In this document: positions 53,324 to 63,194 of the stretch, piece by piece
Layout: the number at the start of each line of letters is the position of its first letter
Position numbering within the stretch: position 1 is the stretch's first letter
Origin: Streptomyces griseus subsp. griseus
GTDB taxonomy: Bacteria; Actinomycetota; Actinomycetes; Streptomycetales; Streptomycetaceae
NCBI RefSeq assembly: GCF_000720255.1
Contig: NZ_JOJE01000003.1
Location: 186,001 to 250,000 of the forward strand
DNA length: 64,000 nt
Direction of reading: 5' to 3'
Made by a program: the position numbers and the translations under genes
The notes under the pieces: model-generated
Databases searched by the model: none
The model's input: only the letters and a program-made list of their open reading frames with translations
What the model was told of the DNA's origin: nothing

Positions 53324-53458
53324 GGCCCGAAAGCGTGGTGGCGGCGGCTGTGCGGGCCGTTAGACCGACGTTAGATGTACGTCAGCGAACGCTGAAAAAC
53401 CTGTGAAAGCGGTCACAGCCAGGTTTCCGGGCCCGCACAAGCACAGCAGCATCCCCCC

Positions 53459-53466
53459 TATAGGGT
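53459..53466 (+). promoter_or_regulatory. -10 element for a leaderless SseB-like message
   Basis: TATAGGGT at 53459-53466 ends eight bases before GTG 53475 (a GTG at 53469 is also in frame). No Shine-Dalgarno precedes 53475. Confidence 0.4.
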
Positions 53467-53474
53467 CGGTGACC

Positions 53475-54206
53475 GTGGCGAACAAGAACATTCCCGACCC
53501 CGGCTTCTCCGACGACGACGGCTCCGCCGATCCCCGGCTGAGCGCGGCGCTCGCGGCCTGGGCCGAGGACCGCACCGCCGTCGGCCCCGTCCTGGAGGCC
53601 CTCAGGGGCGCCCGGCTGCTCGTCCCGGTCGTCGCCGTCCTCGGCGAGGTGGAGGAGGACGAGAACGGGCTGCGCCGCGAGAAGACCAGCGACATGGCCG
53701 TACCGACCCTCAAGGCCGGCACCCGGACCGCGCTGCCCGCCTTCACCTCCACCGACTCCCTGGCCCGCTGGGACCCGGCGGCCCGCCCCGTCGCCGTACC
53801 GCTGCTCCAGGCGCTCCAGGCGGCCGCGCACGAGAAGGCCGACACGGTCGTACTGGACCTGGCCGGGCCGGTGCCGTTCGAGCTGACGGGGTCCGCGCTG
53901 CTGGCGCTCGCCGAGGGGCGTACGACGACCGACCCGCTCGCCGACCCGGCGGTGGTCGAGGCGGTGCGCGCCGTGGTGGCCGCCGAGTCGGCGGTGCTCC
54001 GCGCCCACCTCGGGCCCGGGCGGGCCGACGGCACCCTCGCGCTCGTCCTGGACCCGGCCGCCGAACCCGCCGAGGCCGCCCGCGCGGTCGCCTCCCGGCT
54101 CGCCGCCGACGAAACACTGAGGGCCCGCCTGGTCCGCGGCCTCGACCTGGCACTGCTGCCGGCCGGAACGACCCCTCCGGGCGAGCCCCTTCATGTGAAG
54201 AGCTAG
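53475..54206 (+). CDS. SseB-like protein
   Basis: About 243 residues from GTG 53475. The N-terminal half ('RLLVPVVAVLGEVEEDENGLRREKTSDMAVPTLKAGTRTALPAFTSTDSLARWDPAARPVAVPLLQALQAAA') matches the SseB N-terminal domain; the C-terminal half is Ala-rich ('VVAAESAVLRAHLGPGRADGTLALVLDPAA'). Its function in actinobacteria is not established. It ends one base from the convergent DUF1844 gene. Confidence 0.8.
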   Translation: MANKNIPDPGFSDDDGSADPRLSAALAAWAEDRTAVGPVLEALRGARLLVPVVAVLGEVEEDENGLRREKTSDMAVPTLKAGTRTALPAFTSTDSLARWDPAARPVAVPLLQALQAAAHEKADTVVLDLAGPVPFELTGSALLALAEGRTTTDPLADPAVVEAVRAVVAAESAVLRAHLGPGRADGTLALVLDPAAEPAEAARAVASRLAADETLRARLVRGLDLALLPAGTTPPGEPLHVKS

Positions 54207-54207
54207 A

Positions 54208-54564
54208 TCAGCCGTAGACCGGGCCGGTGTACTTCTCGCCCGGGCCCTGGCCCGGCTCGTCCCGGACGATCGACGCCTCGCGGAACGCCAGCTGGAGCGA
54301 CTTGAGACCGTCGCGCAGCGGGGCCGCGTGGAAGGAACTGATCTCGGTCGCGCTCGCGTCCAGCAGACCAGCGAGGGCGTGCACCAGCTTGCGGGCCTCG
54401 TCGAGGTCCTTGTACTTGTCGCCCTCCTCGGTCAGGCCGAGCTTCACTGCGGCGGCGCTCATCAGGTTGACGGCGACCGTCACGATCACCTCGACGGCGG
54501 GGACCTCGGCGATGTCGCGGGTCATCTCGTCGAAGCCGGCGTTCTCAGGAGGGGTCTCACTCAT
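54208..54564 (-). CDS. DUF1844 protein
   Basis: 118 residues from ATG 54564. 'DIAEVPAVEVIVTVAVNLMSAAAVKLGLTEEGDKYKDLDEARKLVHALAGLLD' is the DUF1844 core, conserved next to infC in actinobacteria. No signal or membrane helix; predicted helical. Function unknown. A -10-like TATCGT ends exactly seven bases before the ATG, so the message is probably leaderless. Confidence 0.85.
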   Translation of the reverse strand: MSETPPENAGFDEMTRDIAEVPAVEVIVTVAVNLMSAAAVKLGLTEEGDKYKDLDEARKLVHALAGLLDASATEISSFHAAPLRDGLKSLQLAFREASIVRDEPGQGPGEKYTGPVYG

Positions 54565-54571
54565 GCAGGAC

Positions 54572-54577
54572 ACGATA
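54572..54577 (-). promoter_or_regulatory. -10 element for a leaderless DUF1844 message
   Basis: TATCGT on the minus strand lies seven bases before ATG 54564, with no Shine-Dalgarno between. Confidence 0.4.
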
Positions 54578-54720
54578 GGCCCCGGCCCGTGCCCCCTTGA
54601 CAGCAGGAGGCGCACGGCACCCGATTAGCGCGCGCCCCCGGCAACTGCTAACCTTGTGTGACGACCGGCTGGACATGAATGTGTCCGGCCCACAAGTGGA
54701 GGCTCCGAACTCCCACCCGA

Positions 54721-54868
54721 CCGCCCTCCGGGACGGCGGGTCACCCGGTCAGGCGGCCACCATCGTTCCGTACGGACGATGGAGTCGCCCGAAGCGCGCC
54801 CCGCGGCCATCGCGGCGGTGCTCCGGTAGTGCTTGGAGCCCCGTCTGTGATCGTCCGGGGCATTTTTT
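54721..54868 (+). promoter_or_regulatory. structured infC leader with attenuator terminator
   Basis: Successive hairpins: CCGCC...GGCGG (54721-54739); a long stem CCATCGT...ACGATGG with an inner CCGTACGG (54760-54782); GCTCC...GGAGC (54820-54839); and GCCCCG...CGGGGC (54838-54861) followed by ATTTTTTG. The third and fourth stems share bases 54838-54839 and cannot both form fully. This looks like transcription attenuation in the 5' leader of the infC operon. Confidence 0.6.
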
Positions 54869-54953
54869 GTGCTTCGGCGCGGTTAGGTCTATCGAATAGA
54901 GACGTTACGCGGCTGTCCGCCAGACCGTCGCGTGGTGCTACCGAGGAGGATCC

Positions 54954-55628
54954 ATCAGCGCCGAGCCCCGCATCAACGACCGGATTCGCGTTCCCGAGGT
55001 GCGACTTGTCGGTCCCAGTGGCGAGCAGGTGGGCATCGTCCCGCTGGCCAAGGCACTGGAGCTTGCGCAGGAGTACGACCTGGACCTGGTCGAGGTCGCG
55101 GCGAACGCCCGTCCGCCTGTGTGCAAGCTCATGGACTACGGGAAGTTCAAGTACGAGTCGGCCATGAAGGCCCGTGAGGCGCGCAAGAACCAGGCGCACA
55201 CGGTCATCAAGGAGATGAAGCTCCGGCCGAAGATCGACCCGCACGACTATGACACCAAGAAGGGTCACGTCGTCCGGTTCCTCAAGCAGGGCGACAAGGT
55301 CAAGATCACGATCATGTTCCGTGGTCGCGAGCAGTCCCGGCCCGAACTGGGCTACCGACTGCTGCAGCGTCTCGCGGAGGACGTCCAGGACCTCGGTTTC
55401 GTCGAGTCGAACCCGAAGCAGGACGGCCGGAACATGATCATGGTTCTCGGTCCGCACAAGAAGAAGACCGAGGCGATGGCCGAGGCTCGCCAGGCGCAGG
55501 AAGCCCGCAAGGCGGAAGCGAAGGCCCACCCCGGCCGCTCGCAGAACGCCGCGGACGCCGACGCCGACGTCGATGTCGACGCCGACGTGCCGACCGAGGC
55601 GCCTGCCGAGGAGCACGCCGAGGCGTGA
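54954..55628 (+). CDS. infC: translation initiation factor IF-3, ATC start
   Basis: 224 residues if started at ATC 54954, which follows GAGGAGG by four to five bases. The text then reads '[35 protein letters not shown]', the standard IF-3 N-terminus; the first conventional start (GTG 54999) would delete that conserved segment, and no in-frame ATG/GTG/TTG lies nearer upstream. infC genes of other bacteria use AUU or AUC starts for autoregulation by IF-3. The C-terminal tail is acidic ('[13 protein letters not shown]'). Confidence 0.93.
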   Translation: MSAEPRINDRIRVPEVRLVGPSGEQVGIVPLAKALELAQEYDLDLVEVAANARPPVCKLMDYGKFKYESAMKAREARKNQAHTVIKEMKLRPKIDPHDYDTKKGHVVRFLKQGDKVKITIMFRGREQSRPELGYRLLQRLAEDVQDLGFVESNPKQDGRNMIMVLGPHKKKTEAMAEARQAQEARKAEAKAHPGRSQNAADADADVDVDADVPTEAPAEEHAEA

Positions 55629-55735
55629 TCCCCGGGACGTCAGTCCCAGGATGTAACCGAAACAAGACGACGCTCCATCGTGCCCGGTTTCACGACCGGG
55701 CACCGGAGCGCCACCGACGAGGAGAGAACGGCGCT

Positions 55736-55930
55736 ATGCCGAAGAACAAGTCGCACAGCGGTGCCAGCAAGCGCTTCAAGGTCACCGGCTCCGGCAAGGT
55801 GCTCCGTGAGCGCGCCGGCAAGCGCCACCTGCTCGAGCACAAGTCGTCCCGCGTGACGCGTCGCCTCACCGGCAACGCCGAGATGGCCCCGGGCGACGCC
55901 GCGAAGATCAAGAAGCTTCTCGGCAAGTGA
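55736..55930 (+). CDS. rpmI: 50S ribosomal protein L35
   Basis: 64 residues from ATG 55736 (GAGGAGAG upstream): '[22 protein letters not shown]', then '[17 protein letters not shown]'. Full length for L35. It sits between infC and rplT as in most bacteria and belongs to the large subunit. Confidence 0.97.
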   Translation: MPKNKSHSGASKRFKVTGSGKVLRERAGKRHLLEHKSSRVTRRLTGNAEMAPGDAAKIKKLLGK

Positions 55931-56041
55931 CGCGGGCGGCGCGTGATCAATCGATCGCCGCGCGCCGTACGTCAGGACCGGGACCCAATCGATTCCGGGC
56001 CGTGTGAGTCCAACCACGGCCCCGCTACAAGGAGTTAACAA

Positions 56042-56425
56042 GTGGCACGCGTCAAGCGGGCAGTCAACGCCCACAAGAAGCGCCGGGCGATCCTCGAGCA
56101 GGCCTCCGGCTACCGCGGTCAGCGTTCGCGCCTGTACCGCAAGGCCAAGGAGCAGGTCACCCACTCGCTGGTCTACAACTACAACGACCGCAAGAAGCGC
56201 AAGGGTGACTTCCGCCAGCTGTGGATCCAGCGCATCAACGCCGCTGCCCGCGCCAACGGCATCACGTACAACCGCTTCATCCAGGGTCTGAAGGCCGCGA
56301 ACGTCGAGGTCGACCGCAAGATCCTGGCCGAGCTGGCCGTCAACGACGCGAACGCGTTCGCCGCGCTCGTCGAGGTCGCCCAGAAGGCGCTGCCGAGCGA
56401 CGTCAACGCGCCGAAGGCCGCGTGA
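56042..56425 (+). CDS. rplT: 50S ribosomal protein L20
   Basis: 127 residues from GTG 56042 (AAGGAG upstream). '[39 protein letters not shown]' and '[29 protein letters not shown]' are diagnostic. L20 is an early large-subunit assembly protein and in many bacteria also represses its own operon through the leader. It ends with a strong terminator. Confidence 0.97.
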   Translation: MARVKRAVNAHKKRRAILEQASGYRGQRSRLYRKAKEQVTHSLVYNYNDRKKRKGDFRQLWIQRINAAARANGITYNRFIQGLKAANVEVDRKILAELAVNDANAFAALVEVAQKALPSDVNAPKAA

Positions 56426-56453
56426 CGCTGCGCTGGCTCTGGCCGACTGATTG

Positions 56454-56487
56454 AAGGACCCGCAGGTTACCGGCCTGCGGGTCCTTT
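56454..56487 (+). terminator. intrinsic terminator after rplT
   Basis: A perfect 13-bp stem (56454-56466 with 56474-56486) with a seven-base loop ends in TTT. Confidence 0.85.
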
Positions 56488-56532
56488 GCTGCTGATGGCC
56501 GCCGCGGATCGTCGTTCGGGTGCGGGCCGTCG

Positions 56533-56572
56533 GTGGCTGGTCGCGCAGTTCCCCGCGCCCCTTGGGCGCCCG
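56533..56572. repeat. Streptomyces-type dispersed intergenic element
   Basis: The block contains TCGCGCAGTTCCCCGCGCCC followed by a short hairpin (GCGCCC 56555-56560, GGGCGC 56564-56569). I recall this sequence as one of the commonest dispersed intergenic repeats in Streptomyces genomes; only one copy is in this window. Confidence 0.6.
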
Positions 56573-56594
56573 TTGTTGTGAAGGTGAGTTCCAC

Positions 56595-57446
56595 ATGCCC
56601 CCCGCCAGCCCCGAGCTGATCTCCCCCCGCTCCCCCCGCGTCTCCGCCGCGCGGCGGCTCGCTCGGCGGAACTTCCGGGGGAAGGAGCGGCTGTTCCTCG
56701 CGGAGGGGCCGCAGGCCGTGCGGGAGGCGGCGGCGTACGGCGGCGACACGCTCGTGGAGCTGTTCGCCACGCTGGACGCCGCGGAGCGGTACGCGGACAT
56801 CATCGGGGAGGCCAGGGACGCCGGCGCCCGGGTGCACATCGCCGACGAGCAGGTCATCGCCGACATCTCCACGACCGTGACCCCGCAGGGCCTCGTCGGG
56901 ATCTGCCGGTTCCTGGACACGCCGTTCGAGGAGATCCTCGCCGCCCGGCCCCAGCTCGTCGCCGTCCTCGCGAACGTACGCGACCCCGGGAACGCGGGCA
57001 CCGTCCTGCGCTGCGCGGACGCCGCAGGCGCCGAGGCGGTCGTCCTGACGGACGCGTCCGTGGACCTGTACAACCCGAAGGCGGTCAGGGCATCGGTCGG
57101 GTCGCTGTTCCACCTCCCCGTCGCCGTCGGGGTGCCCGTCGAGCGGGCCGTGGCCGGGCTGAAGGACACCGGCGTGCGGATCCTCGCCGCGGACGGGGCC
57201 GGGGCGCACGACCTGGACGAGGAGCTCGACAAGGGGACCATGGGCGGCCCCACCGCCTGGGTCTTCGGGAACGAGGCCTGGGGGCTTCCGGAGGAGACCC
57301 GCGCGCTCTCGGACGCCGTCGTCCGCGTCCCGATCCACGGAAAGGCCGAGAGCCTGAACCTCGCCACCGCCGCAGCCGTATGTCTCTACGCGTCGGCCCG
57401 TGCACAGCGCGCCTCCGGAGGGTGCCGCTCCGTCACCGACAGCTAG
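56595..57446 (+). CDS. SpoU/TrmH-family RNA 2'-O-methyltransferase
   Basis: 283 residues from ATG 56595. The N-terminal substrate domain 'VSAARRLARRNFRGKERLFLAEGPQAVREA' precedes the SPOUT knot motifs 'ANVRDPGNAGTVLRCADAAG', 'WVFGNEAWGLPEET' and 'VPIHGKAESLNLATAAAVCLY'. It methylates a ribose in rRNA or tRNA, position unknown. Some members act as self-resistance enzymes, but this one lies in the conserved translation-gene block and is probably housekeeping. Confidence 0.93.
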   Translation: MPPASPELISPRSPRVSAARRLARRNFRGKERLFLAEGPQAVREAAAYGGDTLVELFATLDAAERYADIIGEARDAGARVHIADEQVIADISTTVTPQGLVGICRFLDTPFEEILAARPQLVAVLANVRDPGNAGTVLRCADAAGAEAVVLTDASVDLYNPKAVRASVGSLFHLPVAVGVPVERAVAGLKDTGVRILAADGAGAHDLDEELDKGTMGGPTAWVFGNEAWGLPEETRALSDAVVRVPIHGKAESLNLATAAAVCLYASARAQRASGGCRSVTDS

Positions 57447-57452
57447 TAGGGT
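57447..57452 (+). promoter_or_regulatory. possible -10 element for the histidine kinase gene
   Basis: TAGGGT begins one base after the stop of the methyltransferase gene and about 48 bases before the kinase start. Confidence 0.3.
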
Positions 57453-57499
57453 GACCAGCTCGGGGGCCCCTCAGTCGTCTGAGAGGTGGGGTACGGGGA

Positions 57500-58648
57500 A
57501 TGAGCGTCGGCATGAGCAGTACACGGGAAGCACGATCCGTGCCGAACGCCTCCGCGCCCCGGTCGCCCGGTGACCTCGCCGAACTCGGCATCGACCCCGA
57601 CGCCCTGCCCGACGGCCTGGTCGTCGCCGACGAGCACGGCCGGGTCGTCTGCTTCAACGCCGCCGCCGAACGCATCACATCCACGGCCGCCGGTGACACC
57701 CTCGGGCAGCCGCTGGAGATCGCCCTGCCATTAGAGGACCTGGAGGGCCGGCGCTGGTGGCAGCTGACCGACCCCTACGGCGGACTCGCCATCCGGGTGC
57801 GGCAACCCGAGCGGAACCTGCTGCTGCCGGGCGGGCGGGAAGTCCTCGTCTCCGCGCGCTACGTCCGCAGCGAGCCCACCGGGCCCGTCCGCCGTGTCGT
57901 CGTCTCCCTCCGGGACACCGAGGCCCGGCGCCGCACCGAGCGCAGCCACGCCGAACTCATCGCGACGGTGGCCCACGAACTGCGCTCGCCGCTCACCTCC
58001 GTCAAGGGCTTCACCGCCACCCTGCTCGCCAAGTGGGAACGCTTCACCGACGACCAGAAACGTCTGATGCTGGAGACCGTCGACGCCGACGCCGACCGCG
58101 TCACCCGCCTCATCGCCGAGCTGCTGGACATCTCCCGGATCGACTCGGGCCGCCTCGAGGTGCGCCGCCAGCCCGTCGACATCGGGGCCGCCGTAGGGCG
58201 GCACATCCAGGCGTACGTCGCCGCGGGCCAGCCCGCCGACCGGTTCCTGCTGCGCGTCGAGCAGCCGCTGCCCGCGCTGTGGGCCGATCCCGACAAGATC
58301 GACCAGGTGCTCAGCAACCTCCTCGAAAATGCCGTGCGCCACGGCGAGGGAACCGTCACCATTGACGTCACGCCCGCCCCGTCCCCGCGTGAGGGGGAAG
58401 AGGGCGAGCACGCAGCCACGTCGGTCACGGTGAGCGACGAGGGCACCGGCATCCCGGAGGAGTCCATGAACCGCGTCTTCACCCGCTTCTGGCGGGGCAG
58501 CAAGCGCGGCGGCACCGGCCTCGGGCTCTACATCGTCAAGGGCATCGTCGAAGCCCACGGCGGCACCATCACGGTCGGCCGCGCCCCCGAGGGCGGCGCC
58601 GAGTTCCGATTTACGTTGCCCGTGGCGGCCCCGGCGTATCTCGCCTGA
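57500..58648 (+). CDS. PAS-domain sensor histidine kinase, no membrane helix
   Basis: 382 residues from ATG 57500. A PAS domain ('LPDGLVVADEHGRVVCFNAAAERITSTAAGDTLG') is followed by HisKA with the phosphoacceptor 'ATVAHELRSPLTSVKGFTA' and an HATPase domain ('DQVLSNLLENAVRHGEG', 'DEGTGIPEES', 'GGTGLGLYIVKGIVEAHGG'). No transmembrane segment, so it should sense a cytosolic or redox signal. No response regulator is adjacent. It stands between an RNA methyltransferase gene and pheS. Confidence 0.94.
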   Translation: MSVGMSSTREARSVPNASAPRSPGDLAELGIDPDALPDGLVVADEHGRVVCFNAAAERITSTAAGDTLGQPLEIALPLEDLEGRRWWQLTDPYGGLAIRVRQPERNLLLPGGREVLVSARYVRSEPTGPVRRVVVSLRDTEARRRTERSHAELIATVAHELRSPLTSVKGFTATLLAKWERFTDDQKRLMLETVDADADRVTRLIAELLDISRIDSGRLEVRRQPVDIGAAVGRHIQAYVAAGQPADRFLLRVEQPLPALWADPDKIDQVLSNLLENAVRHGEGTVTIDVTPAPSPREGEEGEHAATSVTVSDEGTGIPEESMNRVFTRFWRGSKRGGTGLGLYIVKGIVEAHGGTITVGRAPEGGAEFRFTLPVAAPAYLA

Positions 58649-58683
58649 CGGCCCACGGGCGCATTCGCGTTCCTTCACCCCGT

Positions 58684-58689
58684 TAGACT
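58684..58689 (+). promoter_or_regulatory. -10 element of pheS
   Basis: TAGACT, a good streptomycete -10 hexamer, lies 98 bases upstream of the pheS start. The intervening leader shows no obvious T-box. Confidence 0.45.
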
Positions 58690-58736
58690 CGGCCTTTGGC
58701 ACCTTTGTGTCCCACAGGCGACCCTCTGGTCTCTGA

Positions 58737-59908
<1,172 letters not shown>

Positions 59909-59909
<1 letters not shown>

Positions 59910-62458
59910 TGCGGGTCCCGCTTTCCTGGCTGCGGGAGTACGTCGACCTGCCGGCGACCGAAACCGGCCGTGACGTCCAGGCCAAGCTCATTTCGGCCGG
60001 TCTGGAGGTCGAGACCGTCGAGCACCTCGGCGCCGACCTCAAGGGCCCGCTCGTGGTCGGCCAGGTGCTGACCATCGAGGAACTGAAGGACTTCAAGAAG
60101 CCGATCCGCTTCTGCACCGTCGACGTCGGGCAGGCCAACGGCACGGGTGAGCCGCAGGAGATCGTCTGCGGTGCCCGCAACTTCTCCGTCGGCGACAAGG
60201 TCGTGGTGGTCCTCCCCGGCGCCACTCTGCCGGGCGGCTTCTCGATCTCCGCGCGCAAGACGTACGGCAAGACCTCCCACGGCATGATCTGCTCCAGCGG
60301 CGAGCTGGGTATGGGCGACGACGGCACCCACGGCATCATCGTGCTGCCGCCCGAGACCGAGGTCGGCAAGGACGCCATCGAGCTGCTGGAGCTGGTCGAC
60401 GAGGTCCTCGACATCGCCGTCACCGCCAACCGCGGCGACTGCCTGTCGATCCGCGGCGTCGCCCGCGAGACCGCCATCGCCTACCGTCTGCCGCTGCGCG
60501 ACCCGGCGCTCCTCGACGTGCCCGGCCCCAACGCCTTCGGCTACCAGGTGAAGGTCTCCGAGCCGGTCGGCTGTGACCGCTTCACCGCCCGCACCGTCGC
60601 CGGTCTCGACCCCGAGGCCCGCTCCCCGATCTGGCTCCAGCGCCGCCTGCAGAAGGTCGGCATGCGGCCCATCTCGCTCGCCGTCGACATCACCAACTAC
60701 GTGATGATGGAGCTCGGCCAGCCGCTGCACGCCTACGACCGCAAGCTGGTCCAGGGCGCCATCGGCGTGCGCCGCGCCCAGGAGGGCGAGAAGATCATCA
60801 CCCTCGACGGTGTCGAGCGCGAGCTGCACGCCGAGGACCTGGTCATCACCGACGACCGCGGCCCGATCGGCCTCGCGGGTGTCATGGGCGGCGCGAACAC
60901 CGAGATCGCCGACCTCCCCCAGTCTCGAACGGACTCGACCGGGGGCACCCCCACCGATCTCGAGAACGCCACGACCGACGTGGTCATCGAGGCCGCCCAC
61001 TTCGACGCGGTCTCCGTCGCGCGCACGGCCCGCCGTCACAAGCTGTCCTCCGAGGCGTCCCGCCGCTTCGAGCGCGGCGTCGACCCGCAGGCCGCGGCCG
61101 CCGCCGCCCAACGGACGGTGGACCTGCTGGTGCTGCTCGCGGGCGGCACCGCCGAGGCCGGCGTCACCGAGATCATCGCGCCGTCCGCCCCGCACACCAT
61201 CACCGCTCCCGCCGACCACCCGGACAAGGTCGCGGGTGTCACCTACGGCCGCGAGACCGTCGTACGGCGTCTGCAGGAGATCGGCTGCGACGTGTACGGG
61301 CAGGACGAGCTGATCGTCACCGTGCCGTCCTGGCGGCCCGACCTCGTCGAGGCCAACGACCTCGCCGAGGAGGTCATCCGCCTGGAGGGCTACGAGAACC
61401 TGCCCTCCACGCTGCCCAAGCTCCCCTCGGGCCGCGGTCTCACCCACCGGCAGCGGCTGCACCGCCGGGTCGGCCGGGCGCTGGCCGGAGCGGGCTACGT
61501 CGAGGCACCGAACTACCCCTTCGTCAGCGAGCAGGTCTTCGACCAGCTGCTGCTCGACGCCGACGACCCGGCCCGCCGCGTCGTCAAGCTGGTCAACCCG
61601 CTCAACGACGAGGAGCCCGCGCTCCGTACGTCGCTGCTGCCGGGCCTGCTGGGTGCCCTGCGGCGCAACGACGGCCGGGGCTCGCACGACCTGGCGCTCT
61701 TCGAGACCGGTCTGGTCTTCCTGCCGCGCGGGGAGCGGCGCGTCGCCGGTCACCTGCCCGTCGACCGCCGTCCGACCGACGAGGAGCTCGCCGAGCTGAA
61801 CGCCGCGCTGCCCGAGCAGCCGCGCCATGTCGCCGTCGTCCTCGCGGGCGCCCGCGAGCGGGCCGGCTGGTGGGGCAAGGGCCGTCCGGCCGACTGGGCC
61901 GACGCGGTCGAGGCGGCCCGCGCGGTCGCCCGGGAGACCGGTGTCGAGCTGACCGTCCGCAACGGGCAGTACGGGCCGTGGCACCCGGGCCGGTGCGCCG
62001 AGCTCGTGGTCGTCGCCGATGGCACGGAGCGGGTCGTCGGTCACGCGGGTGAGCTGCACCCGCGGGTGGTGAAGGCCCTGGGCCTGCCCGAGCGCACCAG
62101 CGCGATGGAGCTGAACCTGGACGCCCTGGAGCAGGCTGGCGACGGCACCCCCCAGGCGCCGAGCATCTCCACGTTCCCCGTCGCCACGCAGGACGTCGCC
62201 CTCGTCGTCGACCGGTCCGTCCCGCACGCGAAGGTCGAGGCCGCGCTGCGTGAGGGCGCGGGTGAACTCCTTGAGGGAATCCGCCTGTTCGATGTGTACG
62301 AGAACGCCGGGCAACTGGGCGAGGACAAGAAGTCCCTGGCGTACGCGCTCCGCTTCCGGGCGACCGACCGCACTCTGACGGTGGACGAGGCCTCAGCGGC
62401 CCGAGACGCGGCGATCGCCCTCGCGGGCGAGCGCACGGGCGCGGTGCTGCGCGCCTAG
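59909..62458 (+). CDS. pheT: phenylalanyl-tRNA synthetase beta subunit
   Basis: 849 residues from ATG 59909, sharing the A of the pheS stop (TGATG). tRNA-binding OB domain ('[26 protein letters not shown]'), B3/4 editing domain ('[20 protein letters not shown]', '[22 protein letters not shown]'), B5 ('[16 protein letters not shown]') and a C-terminal anticodon-binding fold ('[34 protein letters not shown]'). It supports tRNA binding and editing of mischarged Tyr. A strong stem follows the stop codon. Confidence 0.97.
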
Positions 62459-62468
62459 CCGACGGCAC

Positions 62469-62505
62469 CTGTCCGGGCCCCCGGTCACCCCGGGGGCCCG
62501 GACAG
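62469..62505 (+). terminator. 16-bp hairpin after pheT
   Basis: Bases 62469-62484 and 62490-62505 are exact reverse complements around a five-base loop. No T-run follows. Confidence 0.75.
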
Positions 62506-62514
62506 CCCCTCGCT

Positions 62515-62838
62515 TCCTCACGTCCCGGCCCCCGGCCTCCGGCTCCCGCCCGGCTCAAAACCCCGCTCCGGCTTCGGGCTCCGGCCCATCTCGGGCTCTC
62601 GCTCGGTGTTGAGCTCCCGGTGTTGTGTCGGGTGTCGGTTCCGGCTTTGGGGCTCGGCGCTGGGTTCCCGGGTGGCGGGCTTCGGTCTTCGGCTTCGGGT
62701 TCTGGCCGGGTCTGGGGTTCTCGCTCGATGTTGGGCCCCTGCCTGCGGCTTCCGGGCTTCGAGTCGGAGCCGTTGCCTTGCCCGGCCACCACCCTCGGGA
62801 CCCGGCACCGACCCTGCCCCCCCGGCGCCTGCCTCCGG
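62515..62838. other. low-complexity spacer
   Basis: G/T-rich and C/G-rich short motifs alternate (GGCTTCGG, GGGTTC and similar), with an imperfect direct repeat 'TCTCGCTCGGTGTTG' (62598-) and 'TCTCGCTCGATGTTG' (62727-). No supported gene. Confidence 0.5.
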
Positions 62839-62839
62839 C

Positions 62840-63041
62840 CCCGCCCCTGGCCCTGGCCCCGCCCCTGGCCCTGGTCCCGGCCCCTGGCCCTGGCCCCGCC
62901 CCTGGTCCGGGGCCCTAACCCCTGGTCCCTGGCCCCTGCCCTGGTCCCGCCCCTGGCCCCTGCCCTGGTCCCGCCCCTGGCCCCTGCCCTGGTCCCGGCC
63001 CCTGGCCCTGGCCCTGGCCCTGGCCCTGGCCCTGGCCCTGG
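62840..63041. repeat. nested CTGG(T/C)CC tandem repeats
   Basis: Two perfect copies of a 24-base unit begin at 62941 and 62965 (CTGGTCCCGCCCCTGGCC then CCTGCC), preceded by a partial copy at 62922-62940. Six perfect copies of CTGGCC run from 63002 to 63037. Less regular copies of the same words fill 62840-62940. Confidence 0.9.
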
Positions 63042-63068
63042 ATTGGACCCCCGCCCCCGGAGGGTTAC

Positions 63069-63086
63069 CTCACTCGATCGGGTGAG
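63069..63086. promoter_or_regulatory. 18-base near-palindrome upstream of the spoIIE-like gene
   Basis: CTCACTCGATCGGGTGAG is symmetric except for one central pair. It lies 109 bases upstream of the start codon and resembles an operator. Confidence 0.4.
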
Positions 63087-63130
63087 AAATGTGGGTGATC
63101 TGGCCTTTTTGGTCATCGTGCCGACAGAAT

Positions 63131-63156
63131 CGGACCGGCCCTTCGGGGCCGGTCCG
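63131..63156 (+). terminator. 11-bp hairpin with TTCG tetraloop
   Basis: CGGACCGGCCC pairs perfectly with 63146-63156 across a TTCG loop. It could terminate transcription from the repeat region or fold in the leader of the next gene, 38 bases downstream. Confidence 0.55.
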
Positions 63157-63194
63157 AGCTGCGTTGTCAGGGCCTGACTGGGGGGCCGAACGGC

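Noticed and set aside
62840..63041. Possible CRISPR array or coding repeat region
   Set aside because: No unique spacers; simple-sequence tandem repeat. The open frames across it have no start signal and read as Pro/Gly/Leu low complexity.
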